Source: Collinsella sp. AF25-2LB
GTDB taxonomy: Bacteria; Actinomycetota; Coriobacteriia; Coriobacteriales; Coriobacteriaceae
Length of the DNA stretch: 64,000 nt
Assembly (NCBI RefSeq): GCF_003458415.1
Contig: NZ_QRUF01000003.1
Coordinates: 106,387 to 170,386 of the forward strand
Reading direction: 5' to 3'
Part shown: one piece after another, positions 33,823 to 44,249 of the stretch
How positions within the stretch are numbered: position 1 is the stretch's first letter
Layout of the letters: each line of letters opens with the position of its first letter
Notes under the pieces: generated by a model
Databases searched by the model: none
What the model saw: the letters and a program-made list of their open reading frames with translations, nothing else
Told to the model about the DNA's origin: nothing
Program-made: the position numbers and the translations under genes

Positions 33823-34761
33823 ATGACAGACATCGTCCACGTCGAAAACCTCGTTAAGCGCTACGACGACCTTATTGCGCTCGACCACTTTAACCTGAGT
33901 ATCGCCCCCGGCGAGATCTTTGGCCTGCTGGGCCCCAACGGCTCGGGCAAGACCACGTCCATCAACTGCATCCTGCAGCTGCTCGCCTACGACAAGGGCA
34001 CCATCGAGCTGTTCGGCGAGCGCATGACGCCCGCCCGCTACGACCTCAAGCGCCGCATCGGTGTGGTGCCGCAGCAGGTGGCGGTGTTCGACGAGCTCAC
34101 CGTGCGCGAGAACATCGACTATTTCTGCAGTCTCTACGTCAACGACCGCAAGCGCCGCCGCGCGCTGGTGGACGAGGCGATCGACTTTGTCGGCCTGGGC
34201 GACTTTACCAAGTTCCGCCCCGGCAAGCTCTCGGGCGGCCTGGCGCGTCGTCTCAACATTGCCTGCGGCATCGCGCACAAGCCCGAGCTCATCTTTTTTG
34301 ACGAACCCACGGTGGCGGTCGACCCGCAAAGCCGCAACGCCATCCTGGAGGGCATCTGCCGCCTGCGCGACGAGGGCGCCACGGTGGTGTATACCAGCCA
34401 TTACATGGAGGAAGTCGAGCAGATCTGCAGCCGCATCATGATCATGGACGGTGGGCGCGTGCTGGCGCAGGGCACTAACGACGAGCTCAAGCGCATGATT
34501 CAGATGGGCGAGAAGATTGTAATCGAGGTCGGCGAGGTTCCGAGTGCGGCGCTCGGTGCCGTCGCAAGCCTGCCGCACGTTCTGGACCTTTCGGCAACGG
34601 CGGGACAGCTCACGTTTTCGTGCGAAGCGAGCCCGCACAACCTGACGGACATTCTCGATGCGCTGCGCTCGCATGACGTGCCACTCGGCCGCATCTATTC
34701 CGAACCGCCGACCCTCAACGACGTGTTCCTCGAGATCACCGGCCGCGAGCTGCGCGACTAG
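33823..34761 (+). CDS. ABC-2 exporter ATP-binding protein
   Basis: This 312-residue ATPase has GPNGSGKTT (Walker A), LSGGLARRLNIACG (signature), LIFFDEPTVAVDP (Walker B) and TSHYMEE (H-loop). The C-terminal ~70-residue extension is that of DrrA/NatA-type drug or sodium exporters. The start ATG at 33823 follows AAGGG; the longer upstream frame is not conserved-looking. It forms an operon with two permease genes and is divergent from the two-component genes. Confidence 0.9.
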   Translation: MTDIVHVENLVKRYDDLIALDHFNLSIAPGEIFGLLGPNGSGKTTSINCILQLLAYDKGTIELFGERMTPARYDLKRRIGVVPQQVAVFDELTVRENIDYFCSLYVNDRKRRRALVDEAIDFVGLGDFTKFRPGKLSGGLARRLNIACGIAHKPELIFFDEPTVAVDPQSRNAILEGICRLRDEGATVVYTSHYMEEVEQICSRIMIMDGGRVLAQGTNDELKRMIQMGEKIVIEVGEVPSAALGAVASLPHVLDLSATAGQLTFSCEASPHNLTDILDALRSHDVPLGRIYSEPPTLNDVFLEITGRELRD

Positions 34762-34770
34762 GGGGCGGCC

Positions 34771-35958
34771 ATGTTCAATACCATCATCACCACGGTCAAG
34801 ACGCTGCTGCGCCGGCCGAGCACGTGGGTCTGGGGCGCTCTCTTTCCTATTGCGCTTTCCACGATGTTTATGTTTATGTTTGCGAACCTCAGCTCCGACG
34901 GCACGGTCGACCCGGTGCCGGTTGCCGTCGTGGCGGACGAGGCCTGGGATGCCTCGACCTTTAAGGACGTGGCAGCTTCGCTTGCCAAGGCAGGCGACGA
35001 TCAGCTGCTCGATGTGAGCGAGTACGAAGACTTGGCTGTCGCGCGCAAAGCGCTCAAGGCCGGCGAGGTCGCGGGCATCTATACGGTTGATGCCGCGGGC
35101 ACGCCCAAGCTTACGTTGCTTTCGAGCTACGATAGCTCGCGCGCCAGTACGGTGCTCACCGACCGCAGCATCCTGGAGACGGTGGCGAGCTCGTATACGC
35201 AAAATGCCGAGCTCATGCGCCAGATTGCCCAGGACAACCCGGCGGCGCTCGCCGACCCGGAGGCGGTTGCGCGCGCCCTGTCGCTTAAGGGCGGCACTCG
35301 CCGCGTGAGCCTTACGCGCACCACGCCCGACGGTACGACCATCTACTATTACGCGCTCTTTGGCCTGGTCGCGATGATGTCTTCCGAGTTTGCGGCCCTG
35401 GCCGTCGTCGATCTGCAGCCCAATCTGTCCGGCCTCGGCGCGCGCCGCTGCGTGGGCGGTCTTTCCAAGACGGCGTCGCTGGCCGGCATTTTTGTCGGCT
35501 CGTGGCTGGTTTCCTTTGCATCGATGGCGGTTGCGATCGGCTACGTGCGCCTGGTCGTGGGCGTCGACTTTGGCGGGCGCGAGGGGTTGTGCCTGCTGGG
35601 CGGGGCTGCATCCGCGCTTGCCGCCACGGGCCTGGGGCTTTTTGTGGGCACGCTTCCCGTTAAGGGCGGCAAGGCATCCAAGTCGGGCATCCTCACGGGC
35701 TTTGCCACCACGTGCGCCCTGTTCGCCGGCCTCTACGGCGAGCCGGCGATGGCGCTTGCCGACGACGTCGCCCGCGCTTGTCCGGTCGAGTGCTGGCTCA
35801 ACCCCGTCAAGCTCATCTGCGACATGTTCAATCGCCTGTATTTCTTTGAGGACCTGGGGCCCTTCGCTGTTCGCGCCGGCGCGCTCGTCCTGATGGCCCT
35901 GGTGTTTGTCGCCGTCGCTACGCTGATCTTTGGAAGGAGCCGCTATGAGCACCTTTAA
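34771..35958 (+). CDS. ABC-2 type permease 1
   Basis: This 395-residue membrane protein has one N-terminal membrane segment (near LFPIALSTMFMFMFANL), a ~150-residue extracytoplasmic region, then five or six closely packed segments. That is the ABC2_membrane_3 layout. A TTPDGTTIYYYALFGLVAMMSSEF stretch begins the second half. It overlaps the next permease by 14 bp. Expected to pair with it as the heterodimeric pore. Confidence 0.85.
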   Translation: MFNTIITTVKTLLRRPSTWVWGALFPIALSTMFMFMFANLSSDGTVDPVPVAVVADEAWDASTFKDVAASLAKAGDDQLLDVSEYEDLAVARKALKAGEVAGIYTVDAAGTPKLTLLSSYDSSRASTVLTDRSILETVASSYTQNAELMRQIAQDNPAALADPEAVARALSLKGGTRRVSLTRTTPDGTTIYYYALFGLVAMMSSEFAALAVVDLQPNLSGLGARRCVGGLSKTASLAGIFVGSWLVSFASMAVAIGYVRLVVGVDFGGREGLCLLGGAASALAATGLGLFVGTLPVKGGKASKSGILTGFATTCALFAGLYGEPAMALADDVARACPVECWLNPVKLICDMFNRLYFFEDLGPFAVRAGALVLMALVFVAVATLIFGRSRYEHL

Positions 35959-37150
35959 GACCGCGCTTCGCATGGCGCTGGCGCACCCGTTCTACCTGCT
36001 CATCTATACGGTGTTCATCTCGCTCATGGGCGTATTCATCGCGGCTTCGGTGAGCTGGAACTCGTCGCAGCTTACCGAGTACAAGCCCTACGACACCAAC
36101 GTGATCGTGGTCGACCGCGACAATAGCGACCTTTCGCGGGCGCTTACCAAGCACCTGGGCTCACGCTTTGACCTGGTCACGGGCGTCGGCGACGACACAT
36201 ACGACCTTGCCGACGCGCTCTCCAAGAGCAACAGCGCCAAGGGCAGTGCCGATTGCGTGTTCTTTATCCCGGAGGGGTTTGAGGACGATCTTGTTGCAGC
36301 CGCCCGTGCGGGGGAGGCCCTGCCCAAGCTCGACGTGACCTATGGTTCCGGCACCATGGCGGCGGCGCTTTCGTCCGCCGAGGCCTCGCGCTGGATCTCG
36401 CTCGCGGGCGCTGCGGCGGCGCTTGAACCCGCTGCCTCCAACGGTGACGTCGCAAGGGCCGCCGAGCACGCGGCCGCAAAGCGCGCGGAGGTCCAGATCG
36501 AGCAGGTCAAGGTCGACTCGACTGCTGCTACCACGCTCGAGTCGTACTTCAACTTTGGCGCGTACGCGATCACCTCGTCGGTCATCGTGTCGGTGGGGCT
36601 GGTGTTTTCGGGCATGAACGAGCCCGAGCGCGTGCGCCGCATGGATGCCAGCCCGGTCTCTGAGCGCCAGCGTTCGCTCGCTGTGTTCGCGGCCGCCGCC
36701 GTGCTCACCGTCTGCATCTGGCTCGTGTCGAGCATGATGGGCGTCGTGGGCTTTGCCAGCGCGGTTGCCGAGGTCGGCGTGGGTCGCGTGTGCCTGGCGC
36801 TGGCGGCAACGTTTGCCCTGGCGTGCACGCCGCTGGCCGTTGGCTTTACGCTGTCGAGCCTGGGCGCGCGCGAGGAGCTGCTCAACGGTGTGGGCAACCT
36901 GCTCGGCATGCTCATGACGTTTTTGGGCGGCGCCTGGATGCCGCTGTCGCTCATGGGCTCGGCCGTGCAGACGGTGGCGCACTTTGTGCCGACGTATTGG
37001 GTGAACGACGCGATCGGCAAGGCGCTTGCCTCGGACCTGACGTCTGCCGTGTTGGGCGACATCGTCTGTGACCTGGGCGTCACCGTGCTCTTCGCCGCCG
37101 CCATCGCCGCCGTAGGCCTAGCCCTCGCACACGCCAAATCCCACGCCTAG
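35945..37150 (+). CDS. ABC-2 type permease 2
   Basis: This 401-residue protein has the same topology as the preceding permease: an N-terminal segment (YLLIYTVFISLMGVFIAAS), a soluble loop of ~170 residues and six C-terminal segments with LSSLGAREELLNGVGNLLGML. The start at 35945 has AAGGAG at 5 bp. The frame can be read from a TTG at 35930, but that start would overlap the ribosome-binding site. With its partner it probably exports a lipophilic or peptide antimicrobial. Confidence 0.85.
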   Translation: MSTFKTALRMALAHPFYLLIYTVFISLMGVFIAASVSWNSSQLTEYKPYDTNVIVVDRDNSDLSRALTKHLGSRFDLVTGVGDDTYDLADALSKSNSAKGSADCVFFIPEGFEDDLVAAARAGEALPKLDVTYGSGTMAAALSSAEASRWISLAGAAAALEPAASNGDVARAAEHAAAKRAEVQIEQVKVDSTAATTLESYFNFGAYAITSSVIVSVGLVFSGMNEPERVRRMDASPVSERQRSLAVFAAAAVLTVCIWLVSSMMGVVGFASAVAEVGVGRVCLALAATFALACTPLAVGFTLSSLGAREELLNGVGNLLGMLMTFLGGAWMPLSLMGSAVQTVAHFVPTYWVNDAIGKALASDLTSAVLGDIVCDLGVTVLFAAAIAAVGLALAHAKSHA

Positions 37151-37206
37151 CCGTAACCCGTCACTTGGGGACGTTCCTTTCCTGCTGGCACTTGGGGACA
37201 GTCCCG

Positions 37207-37270
37207 GCACTCATTGGGGACAGACTTAAATGAGTGGTTTCAGTCATATAAGTCTGTCCCCAATGAGTGC
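37207..37270. repeat. GGGGACAG palindrome with 22-bp perfect arms
   Basis: 37207-37228 and 37249-37270 are exact reverse complements, including CACTCATTGGGGACAGACTT. Partial copies (TTGGGGACGTTCC, TTGGGGACAGTCCC) precede it from 37165. The gap between the two ABC systems holds little else. Confidence 0.85.
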
Positions 37271-37374
37271 CCAATGAGTGGTTTGAAAAAATCCGCGACC
37301 GTCGCCTACATTTAGTTCGCCTGGGTTTACTATTACCCTAGAAAAGTAGCGGAAGGCTAACAACGGGGGATAGC

Positions 37375-38088
<714 letters not shown>

Positions 38089-38096
38089 GCGGCGTC

Positions 38097-40763
38097 ATGA
38101 CACCTCTCGCAAAACGTCTCCCGCGCGAGCTGCGCCGCAATATCGGCAAGTATCTGGGCATCTTTTTGCTTATGTGCGGGAGCATCGCCCTTACCTCGGG
38201 CTTTTTGCTCGCGGCGCATTCCATCGGCTGCCTTATCGACGACATGCGCGATGCGTACACGATTGAGGACGGCCGCGTGACCACCTCCTTCGAGGCTACC
38301 GACGACCAGCTCAAGGCAGCCGAGGATGCAGCCGACGACGTCGGCGGCGTCACGCTCTACAAGAATTTCTCCATCGACGCCATCATCAAAAAGACCGCCG
38401 GCGACGACGGCACCAAGCGCACGCTGCGCACCTATGCGCACCGCACCAAGGTCGATATCGCGTCCTACTGTGAGGGCAGGCAGCCCAAGACGGACGATGA
38501 GGTGGCTATCGACCGCGTTTTTGCCACCAACAACGACCTCGCCGTGGGCGATAAGGTTGAGCTTGAGGGCCGCACCTACACCATCTGCGGCATCATGACC
38601 CAGCCCGATAGCCAGGCGCTGTTCCTCGACAATTCGGACTTTACGGTGAACACCATCACGTACGGCGTGGCCGAGGTCACCGACGCCGGCTTTGCCGCGC
38701 TCGAGGATGCCGGTGGTGCACCTGCCTACACCTACTCCTTTGCCTTTACCGATCGCGACCTCCCCACCGCGGATCGCATCGATGCGGAGCAGGATATGGT
38801 CGAGGCGCTGACCGATGCCGATGCGCGCGTGGACGATCTGATCGACGCCGATTCCAACCAGGGTATTGGCTACGCGCGCGACGACGTAGACGGCGACTCC
38901 ATGATGTGGATGACGCTGCTCGACATTATCATCGTGATCATGGCGTTTGTCTTTGTGGTCCTTACCGACGCCACCATCGAGGAGGAGAGCGCCATCATCG
39001 GCACGCTGCTCGCCAGCGGCTATCGTCGACGCGAGATCGTGCTGCACTACCTGGCACTTCCCGCCATCGTGGGCGTGCTCGCGGCGCTTTTGGGCACCGC
39101 GCTCGGCGTCGCGTTCTTTACCGAGCCCATGCGCGGCCTCTATTACGGTTCGTACAGCCTGCCTCCCTTCCAGGTGTACTGGAGCTGGGAGATTTTTGTG
39201 AAGTGCGCCGTGGTTCCCGCTGCCGCGCTCATCCTCATCACGCTGGTGGGCCTGCTTCGCAAGATGGGCAAGACGCCGTTGCAGTTCCTTCGTCACGAGG
39301 CGAGCGGCAAATCGGGCACCAAGCGCGGCTTGCAGCTGCCGGAGCGCATGGGCTTTGTCTCGCGCTTCCGCCTTCGTATCTTCCTGCGCAACCTAGGCAA
39401 CTTCGCCACGCTCTTCGTGGGCATTGCGTTTGCCTCGCTGCTGCTGCTCTTTGGCCTGGCGATTCTGCCCACGATGACGCATTACGCCGACAACCTGGAG
39501 ACAAGCCTGGTCGCCGAGCACCAGTACACGCTCAAAGCTCCGCTGGAGCTCGAGGGCACTGCCGAGGAGCGCGAGCAGTGGTCGGCACTCGAGCGCTTGC
39601 AGTCGGTTGACGGCGCGCTGCTCTCCGCCGCCCAAGATGCCAGTGACGAGCTCGATGACGCGGCCGATGCGGCGCAGACGGTAACCGATGCCGCGGCCAG
39701 CTCTCCGTCTGCCGAGAGCCTGGCCGCGGCGCAGGACGCGCTCGCCAGGGTCCAGGACAAGAAGGACGCGCTCTACGCGCGCCTCGATGACCTTGCCGCT
39801 GCCCTCGGCTGCAACCGCGACGAGGCCATCGGCCTGATCGACAAGGCCTCTAAGATCGACACTGACAACGACGATATCCACCCGGTCAATTCGACCGACA
39901 ACGGCGCGGGCGCAATCGCGCAGGCCGAGAAATATGCCGTCTACCAGCTGCAATACGACCGCGGCGATGGTAATGGCGAGGAGACGATTTCCGTCTACGG
40001 CATCTCGCCCGATTCGCGCTACTGGAAGGGCCTCAACATCGGCGACGGACACGTCGTCTTTGGCGGCGGCCTGCTCGACAAGTTTGGCTGGAGCGAGGGC
40101 CAGAAGGTCGAGCTTTGCGACAAGTACGAGGCTCGGGATTATTCCCTTGAGTACGCGGGCAAGGGCTGCTCCTGGGGCTCAAAGTCGGACATGAATATCT
40201 ATATGAGCATCGATGACTTTAACGAGCTGTTCGACAACGATGCCGCCTACTTCAACGGCTATGTGAGCAACGAGAAGCTCGACCTCGACGCGCGCTACTT
40301 TGCCGGCGACACCACGCCCGACGACATGCGCGCCGTGGGCGACCAGTTTATCGGCATGATGAGCAAAATGATCGGCATGATGGTCGGGCTCGCGGTGTTT
40401 ATCTTCCTGCTGTTTATGTACCTGCTGACCAAGGCGGTGATCGACCACAGCGCCCGTTCGATCAGCTACATGAAAGTCTTTGGCTATCGCGATAGCGAGA
40501 TCTCGCATCTGTACATCCGCTCGATCACGCTGTGCGTGGCGGTGTCACTCGTGCTGAGCCTGCCCGTGATCATTGGCTCGCTGACCGCGATTTTCCGCTC
40601 GATGCTGCTCGCCTACAACGGCAATATCGAGATCTACGTGCCCGCTTGGTCCATGGCTGCATGCGTCGGCATCGGCTTTGCGACCTACCTGGTCGTGGCG
40701 CTGCTACACACGCGCTCCATCAAGCGCGTCAGCCTGGCCGAAGCCCTCAAGGTGCAAGAGTAG
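38097..40763 (+). CDS. FtsX/MacB-like ABC permease
   Basis: This 888-residue membrane protein has an N-terminal segment (IGKYLGIFLLMCGSIALTS), an extracytoplasmic domain, a block of three segments (about residues 290-400), and a large second extracellular part with an Ala/Asp-rich coiled coil (SAAQDASDELDDAADAAQTV...). A final group of three segments follows. The duplicated FtsX layout is that of the large LolCE/BceB-like permeases of Gram-positives. The start is 38097; the open frame upstream lies inside the ATPase gene. Probably moves or senses a peptide or lipid at the membrane. Confidence 0.85.
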   Translation: MTPLAKRLPRELRRNIGKYLGIFLLMCGSIALTSGFLLAAHSIGCLIDDMRDAYTIEDGRVTTSFEATDDQLKAAEDAADDVGGVTLYKNFSIDAIIKKTAGDDGTKRTLRTYAHRTKVDIASYCEGRQPKTDDEVAIDRVFATNNDLAVGDKVELEGRTYTICGIMTQPDSQALFLDNSDFTVNTITYGVAEVTDAGFAALEDAGGAPAYTYSFAFTDRDLPTADRIDAEQDMVEALTDADARVDDLIDADSNQGIGYARDDVDGDSMMWMTLLDIIIVIMAFVFVVLTDATIEEESAIIGTLLASGYRRREIVLHYLALPAIVGVLAALLGTALGVAFFTEPMRGLYYGSYSLPPFQVYWSWEIFVKCAVVPAAALILITLVGLLRKMGKTPLQFLRHEASGKSGTKRGLQLPERMGFVSRFRLRIFLRNLGNFATLFVGIAFASLLLLFGLAILPTMTHYADNLETSLVAEHQYTLKAPLELEGTAEEREQWSALERLQSVDGALLSAAQDASDELDDAADAAQTVTDAAASSPSAESLAAAQDALARVQDKKDALYARLDDLAAALGCNRDEAIGLIDKASKIDTDNDDIHPVNSTDNGAGAIAQAEKYAVYQLQYDRGDGNGEETISVYGISPDSRYWKGLNIGDGHVVFGGGLLDKFGWSEGQKVELCDKYEARDYSLEYAGKGCSWGSKSDMNIYMSIDDFNELFDNDAAYFNGYVSNEKLDLDARYFAGDTTPDDMRAVGDQFIGMMSKMIGMMVGLAVFIFLLFMYLLTKAVIDHSARSISYMKVFGYRDSEISHLYIRSITLCVAVSLVLSLPVIIGSLTAIFRSMLLAYNGNIEIYVPAWSMAACVGIGFATYLVVALLHTRSIKRVSLAEALKVQE

Positions 40764-40766
40764 CAA

Positions 40767-40884
40767 TTGGGGACGTTCTTAAACGACTAGTCATCGGGGA
40801 CAGTCTTTGTCGGATTGCCGGCTCGTCGGCCGGGCTGGCAGGGACTGTCCCTGACGGCACTCATTAAAGTCTGTCCCCAATGAG
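40767..40884. repeat. Cluster of GGGGAC/GTCCCC repeats
   Basis: TTGGGGACGTTCTTAAACGA (from 40767) recurs inverted at about 49250-49276. GGGGACAGTCTTT (40796-40808) pairs with AAAGTCTGTCCCC (40866-40878), one mismatch, with a GGGACTGTCCC palindrome between. Same family as 37207-37270. Confidence 0.75.
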
Positions 40885-40966
40885 TGGCCGTGCTTGACTT
40901 CAACCCCACTTCAATGGGTACCATCCTCTATGTCTGTAACGCCATATAGACCGAGGGGATATAACT

Positions 40967-42172
40967 ATGACCGCAACTGCACCCGCAGCACCCGCTAAGG
41001 TGTACTTCACCAACCTGCGCACGCATGCTCGCGAGAGCCAGCTTGACAAGCTTAAGCGCCTCATCCGTCGCGCCGGCATTGAGCAGATCGACTTTGAGAA
41101 CAAGTTCGTCGCCATTAAGATTCACTTTGGCGAGCTGGGCAACCTGAGCTTTTTGCGCCCCAACTACGCCCGCGCCGTCGCGGATGTCGTGAAGGAGCTG
41201 GGCGGCAAGCCCTTCCTTACCGACTGCAACACGCTCTATGTGGGTAGCCGCAAAAATGCGCTCGAGCACATCGACACCGCCTACCAGAATGGCTTTACCC
41301 CGTATGCCACGGGTTGCCAGATCATCATCGCTGACGGCCTCAAGGGTACCGACGAGGCGCTCGTCCCGGTCGAGGGCGGTGAGTACGTGCGCGAGGCAAA
41401 GATCGGTCAGGCGCTCATGGATGCCGATATCGTGATCAGCCTCACGCACTTTAAGGGCCATGAGCAGGCCGGTTTTGGCGGCGCCATGAAGAACCTGGGC
41501 ATGGGCGGCGGCAGCCGTGCCGGCAAGATGGAGCAGCACGCCGCTGGCAAGCCGAGCGTCGATACCACCAACTGCGTTGGCTGCCGTGCCTGCGAGAAGA
41601 TATGCGCGCACAGCGCCATCACGTTTGACGGTACGCGTGAGCGCGAGCTTGCCAACGGCAGCACTCGCACGGTTCATGTGGCTGCCATCGACCACGATCG
41701 CTGCGTGGGCTGCGGACGCTGCATTGCGGCGTGCAACCAGGACTGCATCAAGCCCGACTATGATGCCGCGGCCGACGTACTCAACTACAAGATCGCTGAG
41801 TACACCAAGGCCATCGTCGACGGCCGCCCGAGCTTCCACATCTCGCTCGCCATGGACATCAGCCCCAACTGCGACTGCCATCCCGAGAATGACACGCCCA
41901 TCGTCAACGACATCGGCATGTTCGCGAGCTTCGACCCGGTCGCCATCGACCAGGCCTGCGCCGACGCCGTCCTGGCGTCCGAGCCGCTGCCTAACACCGA
42001 GCTTACCGACAGCGCGGCCAAGATGGAGCATAATCACGAGCATCTGGAGGGCGAGCAGGCCAAGGATCCCTTCTGCATCACGCATCCCGACACCGACTGG
42101 CGCGCGTGCATCGCGCATGCCGAGAAGATCGGCCTGGGCACGAGCGAGTACGAGCTCATCGAGGTCAAATAG
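40967..42172 (+). CDS. DUF362 domain iron-sulfur protein
   Basis: This 401-residue protein has a DUF362 N-terminal part (VYFTNLRTHARES...FLTDCNTLYVGSRKNA...) and two [4Fe-4S] ferredoxin motifs in the middle, CVGCRACEKIC (about residue 204) and CVGCGRCIAACNQDC (about 246). The C-terminal part resumes the DUF362 fold. The family is widespread in anaerobes; its reaction is not known to me. Start ATG 40967 follows GAGGGG. It is followed by a strong terminator and appears monocistronic. Confidence 0.85.
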   Translation: MTATAPAAPAKVYFTNLRTHARESQLDKLKRLIRRAGIEQIDFENKFVAIKIHFGELGNLSFLRPNYARAVADVVKELGGKPFLTDCNTLYVGSRKNALEHIDTAYQNGFTPYATGCQIIIADGLKGTDEALVPVEGGEYVREAKIGQALMDADIVISLTHFKGHEQAGFGGAMKNLGMGGGSRAGKMEQHAAGKPSVDTTNCVGCRACEKICAHSAITFDGTRERELANGSTRTVHVAAIDHDRCVGCGRCIAACNQDCIKPDYDAAADVLNYKIAEYTKAIVDGRPSFHISLAMDISPNCDCHPENDTPIVNDIGMFASFDPVAIDQACADAVLASEPLPNTELTDSAAKMEHNHEHLEGEQAKDPFCITHPDTDWRACIAHAEKIGLGTSEYELIEVK

Positions 42173-42224
42173 CGCCTAGCTATTGGACATATCAAGCGCT
42201 TTTGTAGCGCAACGTTAGTAAAAA

Positions 42225-42258
42225 CCGCCCGTGAGCACAGCGCCCACGGGCGGCTTTT
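42225..42258. terminator. Bidirectional terminator between DUF362 gene and hydrolase gene
   Basis: CCGCCCGTG (42225-42233) pairs with CACGGGCGG (42245-42253), flanked by AAAA on the left and CTTTTT on the right, so it can serve both convergent genes. Confidence 0.85.
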
Positions 42259-42303
42259 TGGAAGTGCTAGGGGCCAGATAGACCAGTAAACCGTACTATT
42301 TGC

Positions 42304-43269
42304 TTAAAAATTCTTGTCGAGGAACTCGTCGACCGTATTCCAGTAGAGCTCGGGGTCAACTTGCGCGCTCTTGGCGTGGGTGGCGCCATGGATGGTGAGC
42401 TTTTGCTTGACCTTGCTGGCGCACACGTCGTAGTTTTGGTCGAGCATGTCGTACGGCACAAAGGTGTCCTGGTCGCCGTGGATGAACAACATGGGAACCG
42501 TCGCGTGTTTGAGTTGCTCCACACTGCTCGCCTTATGAAAGTCGTAGCCCGCGCGCACGTTGCACACCAAGTTTGCTACATCGAGCAAGGGAAAACTGGG
42601 CAGGCCAAATACATCCTTGAGCTGCAGGGAAAACTCGTCCCAAACGCTTGTATAGCCGCAGTCCTCGATAATGCATTTCACATTTGCGGGCAGAGATTCC
42701 CCCGCTACGTTCATGGCAGTCGCCGCGCCCATCGACTCGCCAAAGACCAGGATGCGCGCCTTGGGATCGGCCGCAACAATCCGCCCGATCCACGCGACGA
42801 CATCGAGTCGCTCGGGCCAGCCCATGCCGATGTAGTCACCGCCGGAACGCTCGTGGGCGCGGGCGGCGGGTGCGAGTACGTTCATGCCGCGGTCGTGGAA
42901 TCGCTTGACGTATCGGGCCATACCGATGGGCTCGTTGGTATATCCATGCAGGCAGACGGCGTAGTCGTGCGTGCTCTCCGACGCAGCAAAATACCAGGCG
43001 GCAAGCTCGGTCCCGTCATCTGCGGTGAGGCTGCTGCTCTCGCGATTCTCTTTATACCACGCCCGCGCCTCGGTTCCCTCGGCATCCGGCTGCTCACTTT
43101 CTTTGCCGTCCTTGCCGTCCTGCATCATCTTCATGGTGTATGGCGCGCGGGGATTCAGCGCGAAGTCAAACAGAAAGTTGCCGGCAAATCCGAGCAGCGC
43201 AATGACAACCACCAGCGCAACGACGCCGGCTATCTTGAGCTTTCGATGGGAACGTGCGTTTTGAGACAT
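42304..43269 (-). CDS. Membrane-anchored alpha/beta hydrolase
   Basis: This 321-residue protein has an N-terminal anchor or uncleaved signal (KIAGVVALVVVIALLGFAGNFLF). The hydrolase domain carries VCLHGYTNEP (oxyanion region), the nucleophile elbow GESMG, an Asp in FIHGDQDTFVP and a His in GATHAKS. It resembles extracytoplasmic esterases/thioesterases of the Bacillus YqkD-type family. The substrate is unknown. AGGAAAG precedes the ATG. Confidence 0.82.
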   Translation of the reverse strand: MSQNARSHRKLKIAGVVALVVVIALLGFAGNFLFDFALNPRAPYTMKMMQDGKDGKESEQPDAEGTEARAWYKENRESSSLTADDGTELAAWYFAASESTHDYAVCLHGYTNEPIGMARYVKRFHDRGMNVLAPAARAHERSGGDYIGMGWPERLDVVAWIGRIVAADPKARILVFGESMGAATAMNVAGESLPANVKCIIEDCGYTSVWDEFSLQLKDVFGLPSFPLLDVANLVCNVRAGYDFHKASSVEQLKHATVPMLFIHGDQDTFVPYDMLDQNYDVCASKVKQKLTIHGATHAKSAQVDPELYWNTVDEFLDKNF

Positions 43270-43455
43270 AAGAAGCTTTCCTATAAGATGTTAATACATC
43301 AACATTTAATGCAAGCGCATTATGGACGTTCACCGTTGATGCGTCAACAGGCAAAGAATGGGTAAACAAAGGGTCACGTATGGTGCAAATTTCGCACGCA
43401 CCCAGACGCTTTGATATAGTGTTGAGAACTCTTTACGTTGGAGGATGTAACCGGC

Positions 43456-44139
43456 ATGTCCGATTCGAGCGACAGTTCCAAGCCGCGACCCAAGGCCGCG
43501 GCCGTTCCGCACTACACGGTGGGCGAGGAGATTATGAACTCCGTCACCCATGGTGTCGGCTGCTTGCTGGGTATTGCGGGTCTGGTGCTCCTGATCGTAT
43601 TCGCTGCACTGCGCGGCGGTGGCCCGGCCCACATGGCCGCGGCAATTGTCTATGGCGTCAGCATCATCCTCGAATACCTAGCCTCCACGCTCTACCATGC
43701 GATTCAACCCGCGCGCGCCAAGCGCGTGTTTCGCATCATCGACCACACCTGCATCTACCTGCTCATAGCCGGCAGCTATACGCCGTTTTGCCTCATCACG
43801 CTCGCAAACGACGGCGGCGCTGCGCTGTTCTTCGCCGTATGGGCCATCGCCATTATCGGCATCGCCCTCGAGTGCTTTATGCGCGAGCGCCAGCCGCACT
43901 GGGTAAGCGGCCTGGTCTACCTGCTGATGGGCTGGCTCGTTGTCTTTAAGCTGCCCGAGCTCGTGTCGCTGCTCAACCCCGTGGCACTTGCCCTGCTCGC
44001 TGTCGGCGGCGTGTGCTATACCGTGGGCGTGCCGTTCTACATCGCCAAAAACGTGCGCTATCTGCATAGTGTGTTTCACCTGTGGGTGCTCGCCGGCAGC
44101 ATCTTCCAGTTCATGGCGGTGATTCTCTTCGTAATTTAG
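43456..44139 (+). CDS. Hemolysin III / PAQR-family membrane protein
   Basis: This 227-residue protein has seven membrane segments and the PAQR-family residues: ASTLYHAI, DHTCIYLLIAGSYTPF and LHSVFHLWVLAGS, where the conserved Ser, Asp and His form a metal site. Bacterial members (YqfA/TrhA) are linked to membrane energetics or fluidity, not proven to be hemolysins. The start is 43456, with GGAGGA upstream; a TTG at 43438 overlaps that site. Confidence 0.88.
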   Translation: MSDSSDSSKPRPKAAAVPHYTVGEEIMNSVTHGVGCLLGIAGLVLLIVFAALRGGGPAHMAAAIVYGVSIILEYLASTLYHAIQPARAKRVFRIIDHTCIYLLIAGSYTPFCLITLANDGGAALFFAVWAIAIIGIALECFMRERQPHWVSGLVYLLMGWLVVFKLPELVSLLNPVALALLAVGGVCYTVGVPFYIAKNVRYLHSVFHLWVLAGSIFQFMAVILFVI

Positions 44140-44249
44140 CGACCACGCCTGCGCGCCCGCGTCCTCGTTTGGGCGCCGGTGCAATTGCCGTATCCGTCAT
44201 CAACGTTTTGACCTGACGTCCCGAATCTTGGAGGTTCGAGAAACTCCCG